Below are positions 15,708 through 23,517 of a DNA stretch of 64,000 nt, piece by piece. Made by a program: the position numbers and the translations under genes. The DNA is taken from the NCBI RefSeq assembly GCF_001456935.1, contig NZ_KQ758482.1, forward strand, positions 62,001 to 126,000, given 5' to 3'. Source of the stretch: [Bacillus] enclensis (GTDB lineage Bacteria > Bacillota > Bacilli > Bacillales > Bacillaceae_B). The first letter of the stretch is position 1. Each line of letters opens with the position of its first letter. The notes beneath the pieces were generated by a model, which was not told where the DNA came from, did no database searches, and saw only the letters and a list, made by a program, of their open reading frames with translations.

Positions 15708-17306
15708 CTATTCCCCTTTTGTGTGTGATTTCGGCAGGATGACAGTGAAAACCGTCCCTTTATCCTTTTTGGAATCCCATTCGATTGTCCCTCCCAGCTG
15801 AGACAGTTCTTCCTCGACGTTGGCTAGTCCATAACCGCGGTGGTCGCCTTTTGATGAGATTCCTTTCAGCAGGATACGTGCCTCTTCTTCTTCAGATATC
15901 CCTTTTCCGTTATCTGCAATTTCAAAGATGATATCGCTGCCAATGTCGGTAACGAAAAAAGAAACAACTTTGATCTTTTGGTCCATCACCGCTTCGAATG
16001 CATTATCAATCAAGTTACCCAATATGACGATAAGGGGTGAAAGACCGATGAATCCAGGGAGCGGGGAAAGTGAACTTTCACCGTCGATTTGGAAATCAAT
16101 TTTCTTTTCTGATGCTTTTGCTATCTTCCCTAATAGAATGGCTTGAACTTTCTCATCCAGGATACTTTGAAAAAATATTGTCGAATGATACTCCTGGAGA
16201 TCCGATTCCTCTGTGAGGAAGGCAATGGCTTTATCATATTTGTGCAGCTGAAGCAGCCCCAGAAGGACATGGAGTTTGTTTTTGAATTCGTGCGTTTGAG
16301 CCCTTAAATCCTGCGAATATTGCTGTACTTCCGAAAGGGCATCGACCATTTGTTTAATTTCTGTCCGGTCCCTGAAGCTGAACACAGTGCCTGCCTTTTG
16401 GTTATTTTCAATGATAGGCTGGGCATTTACAATCATCGTTTTTTTCTTATATTGAAGTTCGATGTTGGAAATATGCAAAGAAGAAGCCAGCATTTCGGAC
16501 ATCGTTTGAGAAGAAATGACATCGGTCACGAATTTGCCCTCAATCTTTTCATCAATGTCCAGTAATTCTCGGGCGGATTGATTCATCATCGTAATCACAC
16601 CTTGTGTGTCGATGGCTAAAATCCCTTCCCTTACAGATTCCAGAACCGCATTTCTTTCTCTGAAGAGCGCACTGATCTGATAGGGTTCGAGACCGAGTGT
16701 ATCCCTTCGGATACTTCTGGCCAAAAATAGACTGCCAAACACCCCGAGGATCAGCACTCCCCCTGAAAGAGCAAGCATGGTTCGGATTTCATACGCGATC
16801 TTATTCCTTATGGTTTTCATATCAAACTCCACCGTTACGGTGCCTTCGACTTTTTTGTAATTGTCGTACCTGATCATAACCGGGACAATCCCCTTTAACA
16901 CTTCTTCGTCGCCGTCCCCGGTATGGATTAGATTATTACTTCCGAATACCAGTGCCCGATAACGGTCGGCGGGATCACCATTCCCAATCGATTGTCCGAC
17001 AAAACTAAATATCTGTCCGTCCCTGTTTTCAATGAGGACAGCAGAAGCATCCACCTGGTCACGGATCTGTTCCGTGACCGCACTTAAATCCCCTACAGGC
17101 TCCTCATTCTTAAAAGAATCCTGAATCACCGGCATATAAGAAAGTGTCTTGGCCGTCTGCATCGCGAGATCTTCCGCCTGCTCAACGTCTTCCTCTGATT
17201 CCCGGTATGCAAACATCCATGTAAGCAGTCCTATCACGATCAACAGAAGCGAAATGACCAAGCCCAATATTTTAATTTGAAGCGGGACCCTAAGAAGTCT
17301 ATTCAT
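15708..17306 (-). CDS. Sensor histidine kinase, CitS/DcuS (CitA) family
   Basis: 532 residues. Membrane helix 1 (about 13-33), an external sensor domain (about 35-175) of the CitA/DcuS PAS-like fold, helix 2 (about 177-196), a cytoplasmic PAS (about 215-310), then the phosphoacceptor His339 in AQTHEFKNKLHVLLGLLQL, and an HATPase domain with DNAFEA, DNGKGI and HRGYGLANV. The family senses di- and tricarboxylates directly. Next to a CitT-like regulator and the Tct/Tcu genes, it most likely senses a tricarboxylate outside the cell. Confidence 0.92.
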   Translation of the reverse strand: MNRLLRVPLQIKILGLVISLLLIVIGLLTWMFAYRESEEDVEQAEDLAMQTAKTLSYMPVIQDSFKNEEPVGDLSAVTEQIRDQVDASAVLIENRDGQIFSFVGQSIGNGDPADRYRALVFGSNNLIHTGDGDEEVLKGIVPVMIRYDNYKKVEGTVTVEFDMKTIRNKIAYEIRTMLALSGGVLILGVFGSLFLARSIRRDTLGLEPYQISALFRERNAVLESVREGILAIDTQGVITMMNQSARELLDIDEKIEGKFVTDVISSQTMSEMLASSLHISNIELQYKKKTMIVNAQPIIENNQKAGTVFSFRDRTEIKQMVDALSEVQQYSQDLRAQTHEFKNKLHVLLGLLQLHKYDKAIAFLTEESDLQEYHSTIFFQSILDEKVQAILLGKIAKASEKKIDFQIDGESSLSPLPGFIGLSPLIVILGNLIDNAFEAVMDQKIKVVSFFVTDIGSDIIFEIADNGKGISEEEEARILLKGISSKGDHRGYGLANVEEELSQLGGTIEWDSKKDKGTVFTVILPKSHTKGE

Positions 17307-17399
17307 CCAAATACCCCTGATTATACTGAATTTTCTATTATATTAATATATCATACTCCTCGCAGGGTGAGGAACTTAAAAAACCTTTAGAACAGAAAA

Positions 17400-17430
17400 G
17401 AAACCTTTCCCAAGGTAAGAGAAAGGTTTC
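17400..17430 (-). terminator. Terminator of the DUF3231 gene
   Basis: GAAACCTTTC and GAAAGGTTTC form a 10-base stem directly after the stop; minus-strand T-tract TTTCTTTTC. Confidence 0.85.
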
Positions 17431-17434
17431 ACTA

Positions 17435-17983
17435 TCATTGGATCGGAGCCCCCGGCGGGATATATGCAGGCGGAACTTTCAACCATCCGCGCTCCTTCAT
17501 TTTCGTCTTCAGTTCCAAGCCCAATACGGATTTCTCCGACTGGAACCTCATCCACATCAAACCGATGTCACTCCTGATGCTTTGACTGTTATTCGTCGCA
17601 CACATAACGATGTTGGTGGCAATCTTTGCAGAAATCAGATTCGCGATTTCGGAATCGGTTGCCTTCACCCCCATCGGGATACTGTCTGGGTTGGACACGG
17701 GTTTCTTCTCGGAAGTATCGGAAAGGGGGATGCCTTCTTTCAGCATGAATTCTTCAATCGTCTGCATTTGATGCAGGGCGAGTTTTTTTGTATCTTTCAG
17801 GATATGCAGCAAATCCTTGTCCGTGGTCGTGTTCAATGCTGCTTCCAGAATCGGCACTTCTTCTGCAATTGCCGTGTAATAAAGCCAGCATCCCATCGCT
17901 TCCCCGATATGAGGGCGGGGCTTGGGTTCATCATCGAACCGGGTTCTCAGGTAATCAAACATTGCTTCCAGCGTATTAGGCAT
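17435..17983 (-). CDS. DUF3231 family protein (ferritin-like helical bundle)
   Basis: 182 residues, all-helical, with GCWLYYTAIAEEVPILEAAL and KLALHQMQTIEEFMLKEGIPL, the pattern of the first half of DUF3231 proteins, which are common in spore formers and related to spore coat ferritin-like proteins. Many family members have two such domains in about 330 residues; this is a single-domain member. It ends in a Pro-rich tail (PPAYIPPGAPIQ). The ATG follows GAGGTGA. Function unknown; presence in the spore or in stationary phase is plausible only by family. Confidence 0.8.
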   Translation of the reverse strand: MPNTLEAMFDYLRTRFDDEPKPRPHIGEAMGCWLYYTAIAEEVPILEAALNTTTDKDLLHILKDTKKLALHQMQTIEEFMLKEGIPLSDTSEKKPVSNPDSIPMGVKATDSEIANLISAKIATNIVMCATNNSQSIRSDIGLMWMRFQSEKSVLGLELKTKMKERGWLKVPPAYIPPGAPIQ

Positions 17984-18060
17984 GGAAAATCACCTCATTG
18001 GACTAGTTTATTATCAATTAGGATAACCTCTGGTTGGGAAATTATTCTTATAAAAAAGAT

Positions 18061-18093
18061 ACCCGCACCCGACGTTTAGTCAGCGGATACGGG
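18061..18093 (-). terminator. Terminator of the sigma/anti-sigma operon
   Basis: Minus strand ACCCGTATCCG ... CGGGTGCGGGT stem with G.U pairs, followed by ATCTTTTTT, 10 bases after the DUF4179 stop. Confidence 0.8.
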
Positions 18094-18102
18094 TAATCGT
18101 TT

Positions 18103-19416
18103 TTATTGGAGCGGGATCTTGATATCCCCTTTGATCCATGATGGATAGTCCTGGAGTTCAAGCGTAATTGGTGAGAGACTGTCATTGACACTGTATGGGA
18201 ACCCGAATTCTTTATCCCCTATTTTCATAAATTGATCCAATTCATGTTTCTTTCCGCTCGGGTCTTCGAAAGAATTGAAGGCAGTTATATGATTCACTTT
18301 GTCGTATGCTTTATCCCAGGAGAACAACAGTGAATGATCCTCATACTTTACCGAGGCCAATCTGCCATCTGGGGCTTCAAGAATTTTTTCTTCGGAAGGA
18401 TCGACATCGACTTCTAATCGATCCTTTTCAAGGGCCCTGATTGAATTGAAGGCAACATATAATTTATCTGGTTTTTCAAAGTAATTGCTTTGCAGATAAT
18501 ACGTGATTTTATCGAAATCGCCGGTGGACACGATTCCATCAGCTATCTTCGACCAGGTTTCCCCTTTTTCATTCACTAGCCTCAGGTCCTCAATATTGAA
18601 AATCCTCATCGTATTCGTTGACGGAAACTCGAAGGAAACCGCTGTTCGGGTCGGCGCTACCTTTACTTCCCCAACATGAATTTTCTGATTTTCTATTACA
18701 AATGTCTTGTCGACTTCGACGGCTCTTGTTTTCCCCACCTTATCCCTGTCAATCGTAAATGGGATCCGCCATTCCCCGATCAGCTTCTCTGTCCCGTCTT
18801 CCAGGTTCAGGACAAACTCATATGCCTGTTCATTCAGCGGCTTTTCCAGCCCGATTGTTGAAGTATATAATTCATCCGAATCATTCAAACCTTCCCCGCC
18901 GACGGATGAATGTATCTTAGGAACCGACTTCCCATTTCTTGTTTGAATATCAATTTTGTATGAACGTACATCTTTCAATGACCTTCCTTTTGAGTCTAAG
19001 GAATAAAACAACACAATCTGTTCTTCATCCAGGATAAAGGAGTCCAGTGTGACGGTTATTCCATGATGTTCATCCGATCCCCCTGCCTTTTGAGCATAAT
19101 TATTCTCGATGGTCGAAAGTAACCCTTTATCCATTCTTACGAGCTCAACAACCTTCTCCATACCGGGCATGCCGCTCACCAATCGGGCAAAATCATTTGA
19201 AGTACGTAGTGACCCGGCAAATACAGCAAGGATAAAAACAGCTGCTGCAGATACCATCCAAGCCCTGGCAGCCAGACTCTTTCCTGACGCTTTCTTCCCT
19301 TTTCGGAAACCGGATTGAATCGCTTCATCCAAACGGTTATGAGGGATCGTCACATCTTTTAGCTTTTGCTTCGTTTCATTCAACTTTTTTTCTTCGTGTT
19401 CATACATGGAAGTCAC
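18103..19416 (-). CDS. DUF4179 protein, probable membrane-anchored anti-sigma factor
   Basis: 437 residues. A short cytoplasmic N-terminal region (about 1-48, rich in Lys/Glu, DAIQSGFRKGKK), one membrane helix (about 48-66, WMVSAAAVFILAVFAGSL), then a large external region with a DUF4179 domain (about 75-190) and beta-rich C-terminal part (DUF5643-like). It overlaps the upstream ECF sigma gene by 17 bases, the standard arrangement in which the anti-sigma holds the sigma factor at the membrane. It lacks a zinc-binding HxxxCxxC motif, so it is not a ZAS-type anti-sigma. Confidence 0.85.
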   Translation of the reverse strand: MTSMYEHEEKKLNETKQKLKDVTIPHNRLDEAIQSGFRKGKKASGKSLAARAWMVSAAAVFILAVFAGSLRTSNDFARLVSGMPGMEKVVELVRMDKGLLSTIENNYAQKAGGSDEHHGITVTLDSFILDEEQIVLFYSLDSKGRSLKDVRSYKIDIQTRNGKSVPKIHSSVGGEGLNDSDELYTSTIGLEKPLNEQAYEFVLNLEDGTEKLIGEWRIPFTIDRDKVGKTRAVEVDKTFVIENQKIHVGEVKVAPTRTAVSFEFPSTNTMRIFNIEDLRLVNEKGETWSKIADGIVSTGDFDKITYYLQSNYFEKPDKLYVAFNSIRALEKDRLEVDVDPSEEKILEAPDGRLASVKYEDHSLLFSWDKAYDKVNHITAFNSFEDPSGKKHELDQFMKIGDKEFGFPYSVNDSLSPITLELQDYPSWIKGDIKIPLQ

Positions 19417-19927
19417 CCTCCTTTTCTTTCAACTGATTACGGAGTAAACGAAGTCCTTTGTGCAGCCATGTTTTCACAGTACCTTCTGGACAATCTAAAA
19501 TTTGCGCAATTTCGTTGATTTTCTGATCATGGAGATACTTGAGCATGATGACATGTTGGTACGGATGCTCCAGCGAACGGATGGCGTCCTCTGTCTCAAT
19601 TGAGGTACGATGTTCAGGGTCTTCAATTGACTGGATGAGCTGATCGTTATAGACTACACGTTTCTTTTTCTTTACTTCATCATGGCAATAATTCAGCAGG
19701 ATCCGGATCAGCCAAGTGGTGAAGTATTCATTTTTCCTCAGCTTCTTGATCCCCTTATACGCCCGGTATGTCGTTTCTTGAATCGCCTCTACGGCATCAT
19801 CTTCATTTTTTAAATATGAAATGGCCATGCGATAGAGCTGTTCTTTATGTGAGAGGATCAGCTGATACAACGCATCCTCATCGCCCTTTTTCGCTTTCTT
19901 GACCATGGTGAGATCCAGCTCACTCAT
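19400..19927 (-). CDS. ECF-type RNA polymerase sigma factor
   Basis: 175 residues: region 2 (about 20-90, LYRMAISYLKNEDDAVEAIQETTYRAYKGI) and region 4 (about 115-165, HVIMLKYLHDQKINEIAQILDCPEGTVKTWLHKGL). Size and sequence resemble the SigV/SigX group with a DUF4179 partner. The stop codon region overlaps the anti-sigma gene, so they are translated together. A promoter of ECF type lies just upstream, suggesting self-activation. The target genes cannot be read from this window. Confidence 0.92.
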   Translation of the reverse strand: MSELDLTMVKKAKKGDEDALYQLILSHKEQLYRMAISYLKNEDDAVEAIQETTYRAYKGIKKLRKNEYFTTWLIRILLNYCHDEVKKKKRVVYNDQLIQSIEDPEHRTSIETEDAIRSLEHPYQHVIMLKYLHDQKINEIAQILDCPEGTVKTWLHKGLRLLRNQLKEKEGDFHV

Positions 19928-19956
19928 CAGGAATTCCCCCTTCCCTCTATTGATTA

Positions 19957-19981
19957 GACATCAGAATGCCGAAAAAGTTTT
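19957..19981 (-). promoter_or_regulatory. Likely autoregulatory ECF promoter
   Basis: Minus strand AAAAC (19977-19981) followed by TTTTT, 16 bases in total before TGTCTAATC (starting at 19960). This resembles the SigX/SigV pattern TGAAACTTTTT ... CGTCTAA, with one change in each box. It is 30 bases before the sigma factor ATG. Confidence 0.55.
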
Positions 19982-20017
19982 GATGGATTTGAATTTTTCA
20001 GGCTTTTATTACCGCTA

Positions 20018-20260
20018 TTGATTTCCGTGCAAGACTTCGCTTTCCGCGGGTAGCCCGTGAGCCTCCTTGGCAAGCCTGCGGGAGGGAAAAGCGGAGGGGC
20101 TTTGCTCAGAGGCGGGTGGCGTAAGGCGAATCGGCCACGAAGGCGTTCTTTGCCTTCTTGGTCGATTTGACTTATGACATGTGCCTCTAAGCCCCGCAGC
20201 TAGACAAGTCTCACATAAGCTACTCTTCCCGCAGGAGTCTACGTCTTGCACTCCAATCAA
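20018..20260 (+). ncRNA. Structured intergenic repeat, copy 1: long branched hairpin (~243 nt)
   Basis: The ends pair (TTGATT with AATCAA; GTGCAAGAC 20027-20035 with GTCTTGCAC 20243-20251), then small hairpins CGGGTAGCCCG and GCCTCCTTGGC, CCTGCGGGA (20075-20083) with TCCCGCAGG (20227-20235), GGGGCTT (20096-20102) with AAGCCCC (20189-20195), AGAGGC with GCCTCT, and a long apical arm closing at ACGAAGGC/GCCTTCTT near 20150. Copy 2 is at 31372, about 92% identical, same orientation. Differences keep the pairs intact, mostly through G.U pairs on this strand. It lies between the ECF promoter and the DUF2161 gene. Whether it is transcribed is not shown. Confidence 0.8.
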
Positions 20261-20302
20261 ACGCTGGAACAGCTAAAAGCGCCCCTTCATACGGAGCTAT
20301 AA

Positions 20303-20350
20303 AAAACCCGAACTAAATTGCATCTCTTAATACAATTTAGTTCGGGTTTT
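20303..20350. terminator. Strong bidirectional terminator downstream of repeat copy 1
   Basis: AAAACCCGAACTAAATTG pairs perfectly with CAATTTAGTTCGGGTTTT. It ends the DUF2161 gene on the minus strand. A related terminator follows repeat copy 2 (31656). Confidence 0.9.
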
Positions 20351-20417
20351 ACTTAAACTAAAATATTTTTTTCAGCCCCATGCTTAAATCGATTGAAAAA
20401 AGGAATATCCGTCACAG

Positions 20418-21146
20418 CTATTCGGATTTCAAATTGCATTTCATCTTATCTTCATAATAGGTCACCAGTTCCGGATAATCTGCCATTTCTTTTTTTCCTT
20501 TTTCATTAAGCTGATAGATGCCCCTTTGGACGCGGTCGAACCATTTATAATAATTTTTCTGCAGGATGGAAGGGGTTTTATCGCCGGTCCCGATTTCTTT
20601 CAGTGCTTTCGGGGACAGCGGTCCGTATTTATCGAGGCAGCATGCGATATGGATGCAGCTTTCCTTGTAGGCAGTCATGATTTTTGTCTTGTTGCTGCCG
20701 CCGGTATTATAATCCGCGCTCCTGCCTTCGATTTCTTTTATGAGTGCGGTCCGTTTCCTTTTGCTGTAGGTCATGACTTTCTTTCGATCGAACGGCTGCG
20801 GGTGCGCCGTGAATTCAACTTTCGGCCTTTTTGTCAAGGATACGGTGATCAAGCCCAATTCCAATCGTTTTACGAGATGGCATATGTCATTCCATCTTTT
20901 CGAGCGGGTGCGCTTCGGCTTTGGGATCGCAATATAGACAAGCTCAGTCAATCGCTGGCGTTTAGCGGCCTGTATCAATAAATCGACCGTCAGGGAAAGC
21001 TTCAGCTCTACGATAATAAGTTCTTCGCCCTTCACCGCCGTCAGGTCGCAGTCGTTCACTTCCCCGTTCACTTTGTACCCGAGTTTTGTGAAATGTTTCT
21101 GTATGGGCTGATAGAGATCGGCTTCTTTTCTTTTTTTCTCTGTCAT
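20418..21146 (-). CDS. DUF2161 family protein with PD-(D/E)XK-like nuclease fold
   Basis: About 242 residues from the ATG at 21144-21146 (AGAAGG at eight bases). The N-terminal half contains a restriction-endonuclease-like core: EADLYQPIQKHFTKLGY, EVNDCDLTAV and ELIIVELKLS give the E, D and ExK residues. The C-terminal part is a winged-helix-like region (GPLSPKALKEIGTG, YQLNEKGKKEMADYP). The family is annotated as putative PD-(D/E)XK phosphodiesterase; no biological role is established to my knowledge. It stands alone, between the terminator at 20303 and an intergenic array. Confidence 0.85.
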   Translation of the reverse strand: MTEKKRKEADLYQPIQKHFTKLGYKVNGEVNDCDLTAVKGEELIIVELKLSLTVDLLIQAAKRQRLTELVYIAIPKPKRTRSKRWNDICHLVKRLELGLITVSLTKRPKVEFTAHPQPFDRKKVMTYSKRKRTALIKEIEGRSADYNTGGSNKTKIMTAYKESCIHIACCLDKYGPLSPKALKEIGTGDKTPSILQKNYYKWFDRVQRGIYQLNEKGKKEMADYPELVTYYEDKMKCNLKSE

Positions 21147-21366
21147 ATGTAAAACCTTCTTCATGGATAATCTGTTAATTAAAGTATAGAGCATTTGGTG
21201 CGGTTTGTAAGGGGGATTTATAGATTAATAGAGGGGGTGGATGTTTGTGGATGTTCCGCCTCATTTAATAGGGATGATGCGTTGTGGTAACTCTCACCCC
21301 GCGGCATGGTTATGTTCTTAAGTGGGCGGTCTTTCAGGCGGTCCTTATTTAGAATCATTCTTATGA

Positions 21367-21490
21367 GATCATATAATTGGAAATAGGATCGTATTTTTTG
21401 TCGAATGGATCATAAATCTGCAATTAGGATCGTATTTTTCCAAACAGGATCATAAATCTCCAATCAGGATCGTATTCTTTCGAATTGAAG
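21367..21490. repeat. Intergenic array of GGATC(A/G)TA units, 20-21-bp period
   Basis: GATC recurs at 21367, 21387, 21408, 21428, 21448 and 21468. The base after GATC alternates strictly: CATA, CGTA, CATA, CGTA, CATA, CGTA. The flank AGAATCATTCTTATGAG matches the flank of the 8418 array (AGAATGATTCTTATTAG), so the two arrays are related. It lies upstream of the DUF2161 gene and downstream of nagP. The remainder of this 586-base gap shows no gene. Confidence 0.88.
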
Positions 21491-21732
21491 CAGAAAGCCG
21501 CGATCAGAGGACATATTTAACCTTCAAAAAAACAAAACAGACTCTCCCCTAAGGAAAAGCCTGCTTTTTTCTTCGTTTCTTGTCTCTATCACGTCAATTT
21601 CATGCAGATTTTATGCCAGAATGAACATTCCGCTTCTGCTCGGACGTTTACCAGGTACAATCAGAATCATTCAACACCCATAAACGTTAATCCACACTGA
21701 ATATCAGACTCTCAATAAACCAAACCTAGAAT

Positions 21733-23178
21733 CTATTTATTCCTCAGCTTCTCAACCTCATCCGCCACGAATTGAACGGAAGTGCCGATCACGACCTGGA
21801 TGGAGTTGGTGCCTACGATATTGATTCCCGGTACTCCGGTCGCCTTAATGCGCTGCTGGTCGACTGCTTCCATGTCTTTCACTTCGACGCGGAGGCGGGT
21901 GACACAGTTGTCGACGGACGTGACATTTTCATCACCGCCGAGGCCGGCATAAATTTCGGAAGCCATGACAGAGAAACGGTCACCTTCAGTTACAGGACTG
22001 GCGATCGCACCTTCTTCAGTGTCTTCTTCACGTCCCGGTGTCATCAGATTGAATTTTGCAATCAGGAAACGGAACAGGAAGTAATAAATAAGGGCGAACA
22101 CGATTCCCTGTACAAGAAGCATATATGGCATATTTGCAAGCGGAAGTCTCGAGCTAAGGACAAAGTCAACGAATCCAGCGCTGAAACCGAATCCTGCCGT
22201 CCATTGGAAGAATGACGCAATGGCAAGTGATAATCCAGTCAATACGGCATGCGCAACGTATAAAGCTGGAGCTACGAACATAAACGCGAATTCAAGCGGT
22301 TCCGTGACCCCTGTAAAGAAGGAAGCAAAACCAGCCGCCAGCATTAGGGAGGCAACCTGCTTCTTCTTGGCAGGCTTTGCCGCATGATACATGGCAAGTG
22401 CCGCCGCCGGCAAACCGAACATCATGACCGGGAAGAATCCGGCCTGGTACATTCCGGTTACACCCTTCTCGCCCTTTCCGGACCAGAAGTTCCCGATATC
22501 GTTGATTCCAGCTACATCGAACCAGAATACCGAATTCAATGCGTGGTGAAGTCCGGTCGGGATAAGCAGGCGATTGAAGAATCCATAGAGTCCTGCTCCC
22601 GTGAAGCTCAAGGCACTGATTTCCTTACCGAAAGATACAAGTGCTGTATAGATAACCGGCCATACGAACAGCATGATACCTGATACTACAAGCATCGCCA
22701 CCGCCGACATGATCGGCACCAGACGCTTTCCGCTGAAGAATGCGAGTGCATCCGGCAGCTTCACATGACTGAAGCGGTTGTACATACCTGCCGCTACAAG
22801 TCCGGAAAGAATCCCTACGAATTGATTCCCGATCTTGGCGAACGCAGGATTGACACTTTCTGCATCTATCCCTTCAAGCATCGCGACTGAGTCAGGTGAA
22901 AGCAAAGTTGTAATGACAAGATAAGCGACCAATCCACTTAAGGCAGCAGATCCATCTTTAGCTTTCGCCATACCCAAGGCGACACCGACCGCAAACAATA
23001 CGGCCATATTATCAATGATCGAGGAGCCGGCTTTGATCAAGAAAGCAGCAACCGGACTGTCGGCACCCCATCCTGTCGGGTCGATCCAATACCCGATCCC
23101 CATGAGGATCGCTGCTGCCGGAAGAACGGCAACCGGAAGCATCAGTGAACGCCCGATTCTTTGTAAATATTTCATCAT
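21733..23178 (-). CDS. nagP: N-acetylglucosamine-specific PTS permease IIBC, NagP
   Basis: 481 residues. IIC membrane domain (about 1-375, starting MKYLQRIGRSLMLPVAVLPAAA) of the glucose superfamily, with sugar-site motifs PTGLHHALN (about 207-215) and GVTEPLEFAF (290-299). A C-terminal IIB domain carries the phosphocysteine Cys425 in DNCVTRLR. Overall order C-B and sequence match NagP rather than PtsG; there is no IIA domain, so a separate IIA must supply phosphate. It imports GlcNAc as GlcNAc-6-P for NagA and NagB encoded 8 kb away. No NagR operator was found upstream, but TGAAAGGGTTTTCA at about 23364 is a near-cre sequence. Confidence 0.9.
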   Translation of the reverse strand: MMKYLQRIGRSLMLPVAVLPAAAILMGIGYWIDPTGWGADSPVAAFLIKAGSSIIDNMAVLFAVGVALGMAKAKDGSAALSGLVAYLVITTLLSPDSVAMLEGIDAESVNPAFAKIGNQFVGILSGLVAAGMYNRFSHVKLPDALAFFSGKRLVPIMSAVAMLVVSGIMLFVWPVIYTALVSFGKEISALSFTGAGLYGFFNRLLIPTGLHHALNSVFWFDVAGINDIGNFWSGKGEKGVTGMYQAGFFPVMMFGLPAAALAMYHAAKPAKKKQVASLMLAAGFASFFTGVTEPLEFAFMFVAPALYVAHAVLTGLSLAIASFFQWTAGFGFSAGFVDFVLSSRLPLANMPYMLLVQGIVFALIYYFLFRFLIAKFNLMTPGREEDTEEGAIASPVTEGDRFSVMASEIYAGLGGDENVTSVDNCVTRLRVEVKDMEAVDQQRIKATGVPGINIVGTNSIQVVIGTSVQFVADEVEKLRNK

Positions 23179-23471
23179 TTTGTTTTCCCCCTATCTTGTG
23201 AGTTCTCTGTTGATTCTAAAACAATCATCTAATGGATAGTCTTGACATCACTTCCTGTCTTTCTGGATGCTGGACGTGTTGTCCGGATTTGGACAAAACT
23301 CCTCTAGTAGAAACTATTCACTCATGAACCAGTTTAGAATCATATGTAATGACGTTTGAAAACCCTTTCATCTATTTTCCCTTTAATGCACCCGGGAGAA
23401 AAGAGACTAATGGCTTAGTAGAATAGTAATAGAAAATTATGGTAAAGACAAGGTTTTTTTGTAAATACAAA

Positions 23472-23498
23472 ACCTCCAGGGCAGATATCCCTGGAGGT
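23472..23498 (-). terminator. Terminator of gltBD
   Basis: ACCTCCAGGG and CCCTGGAGGT form a 10-base stem, followed on the minus strand by TTTTGTATTT, 20 bases after the gltD stop. Confidence 0.88.
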
Positions 23499-23517
23499 GA
23501 GGTCTGTTCCTTGAAAA

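Noticed and set aside
20015-20260. An 81-codon minus-strand frame beginning MIGVQDVDSCGKSSL, with a homologue of 74 codons at 31389-31613
   Set aside because: The two frames correspond to the structured repeat. Differences between copies follow base pairing, the frames end at different places and there is no ribosome binding site.
23179-23460. NagR operator upstream of nagP
   Set aside because: No TGGTATAGACA-like sequence on either strand; only a near-cre (TGAAAGGGTTTTCA) and a TTGTCC/GGACAA inverted repeat were found.
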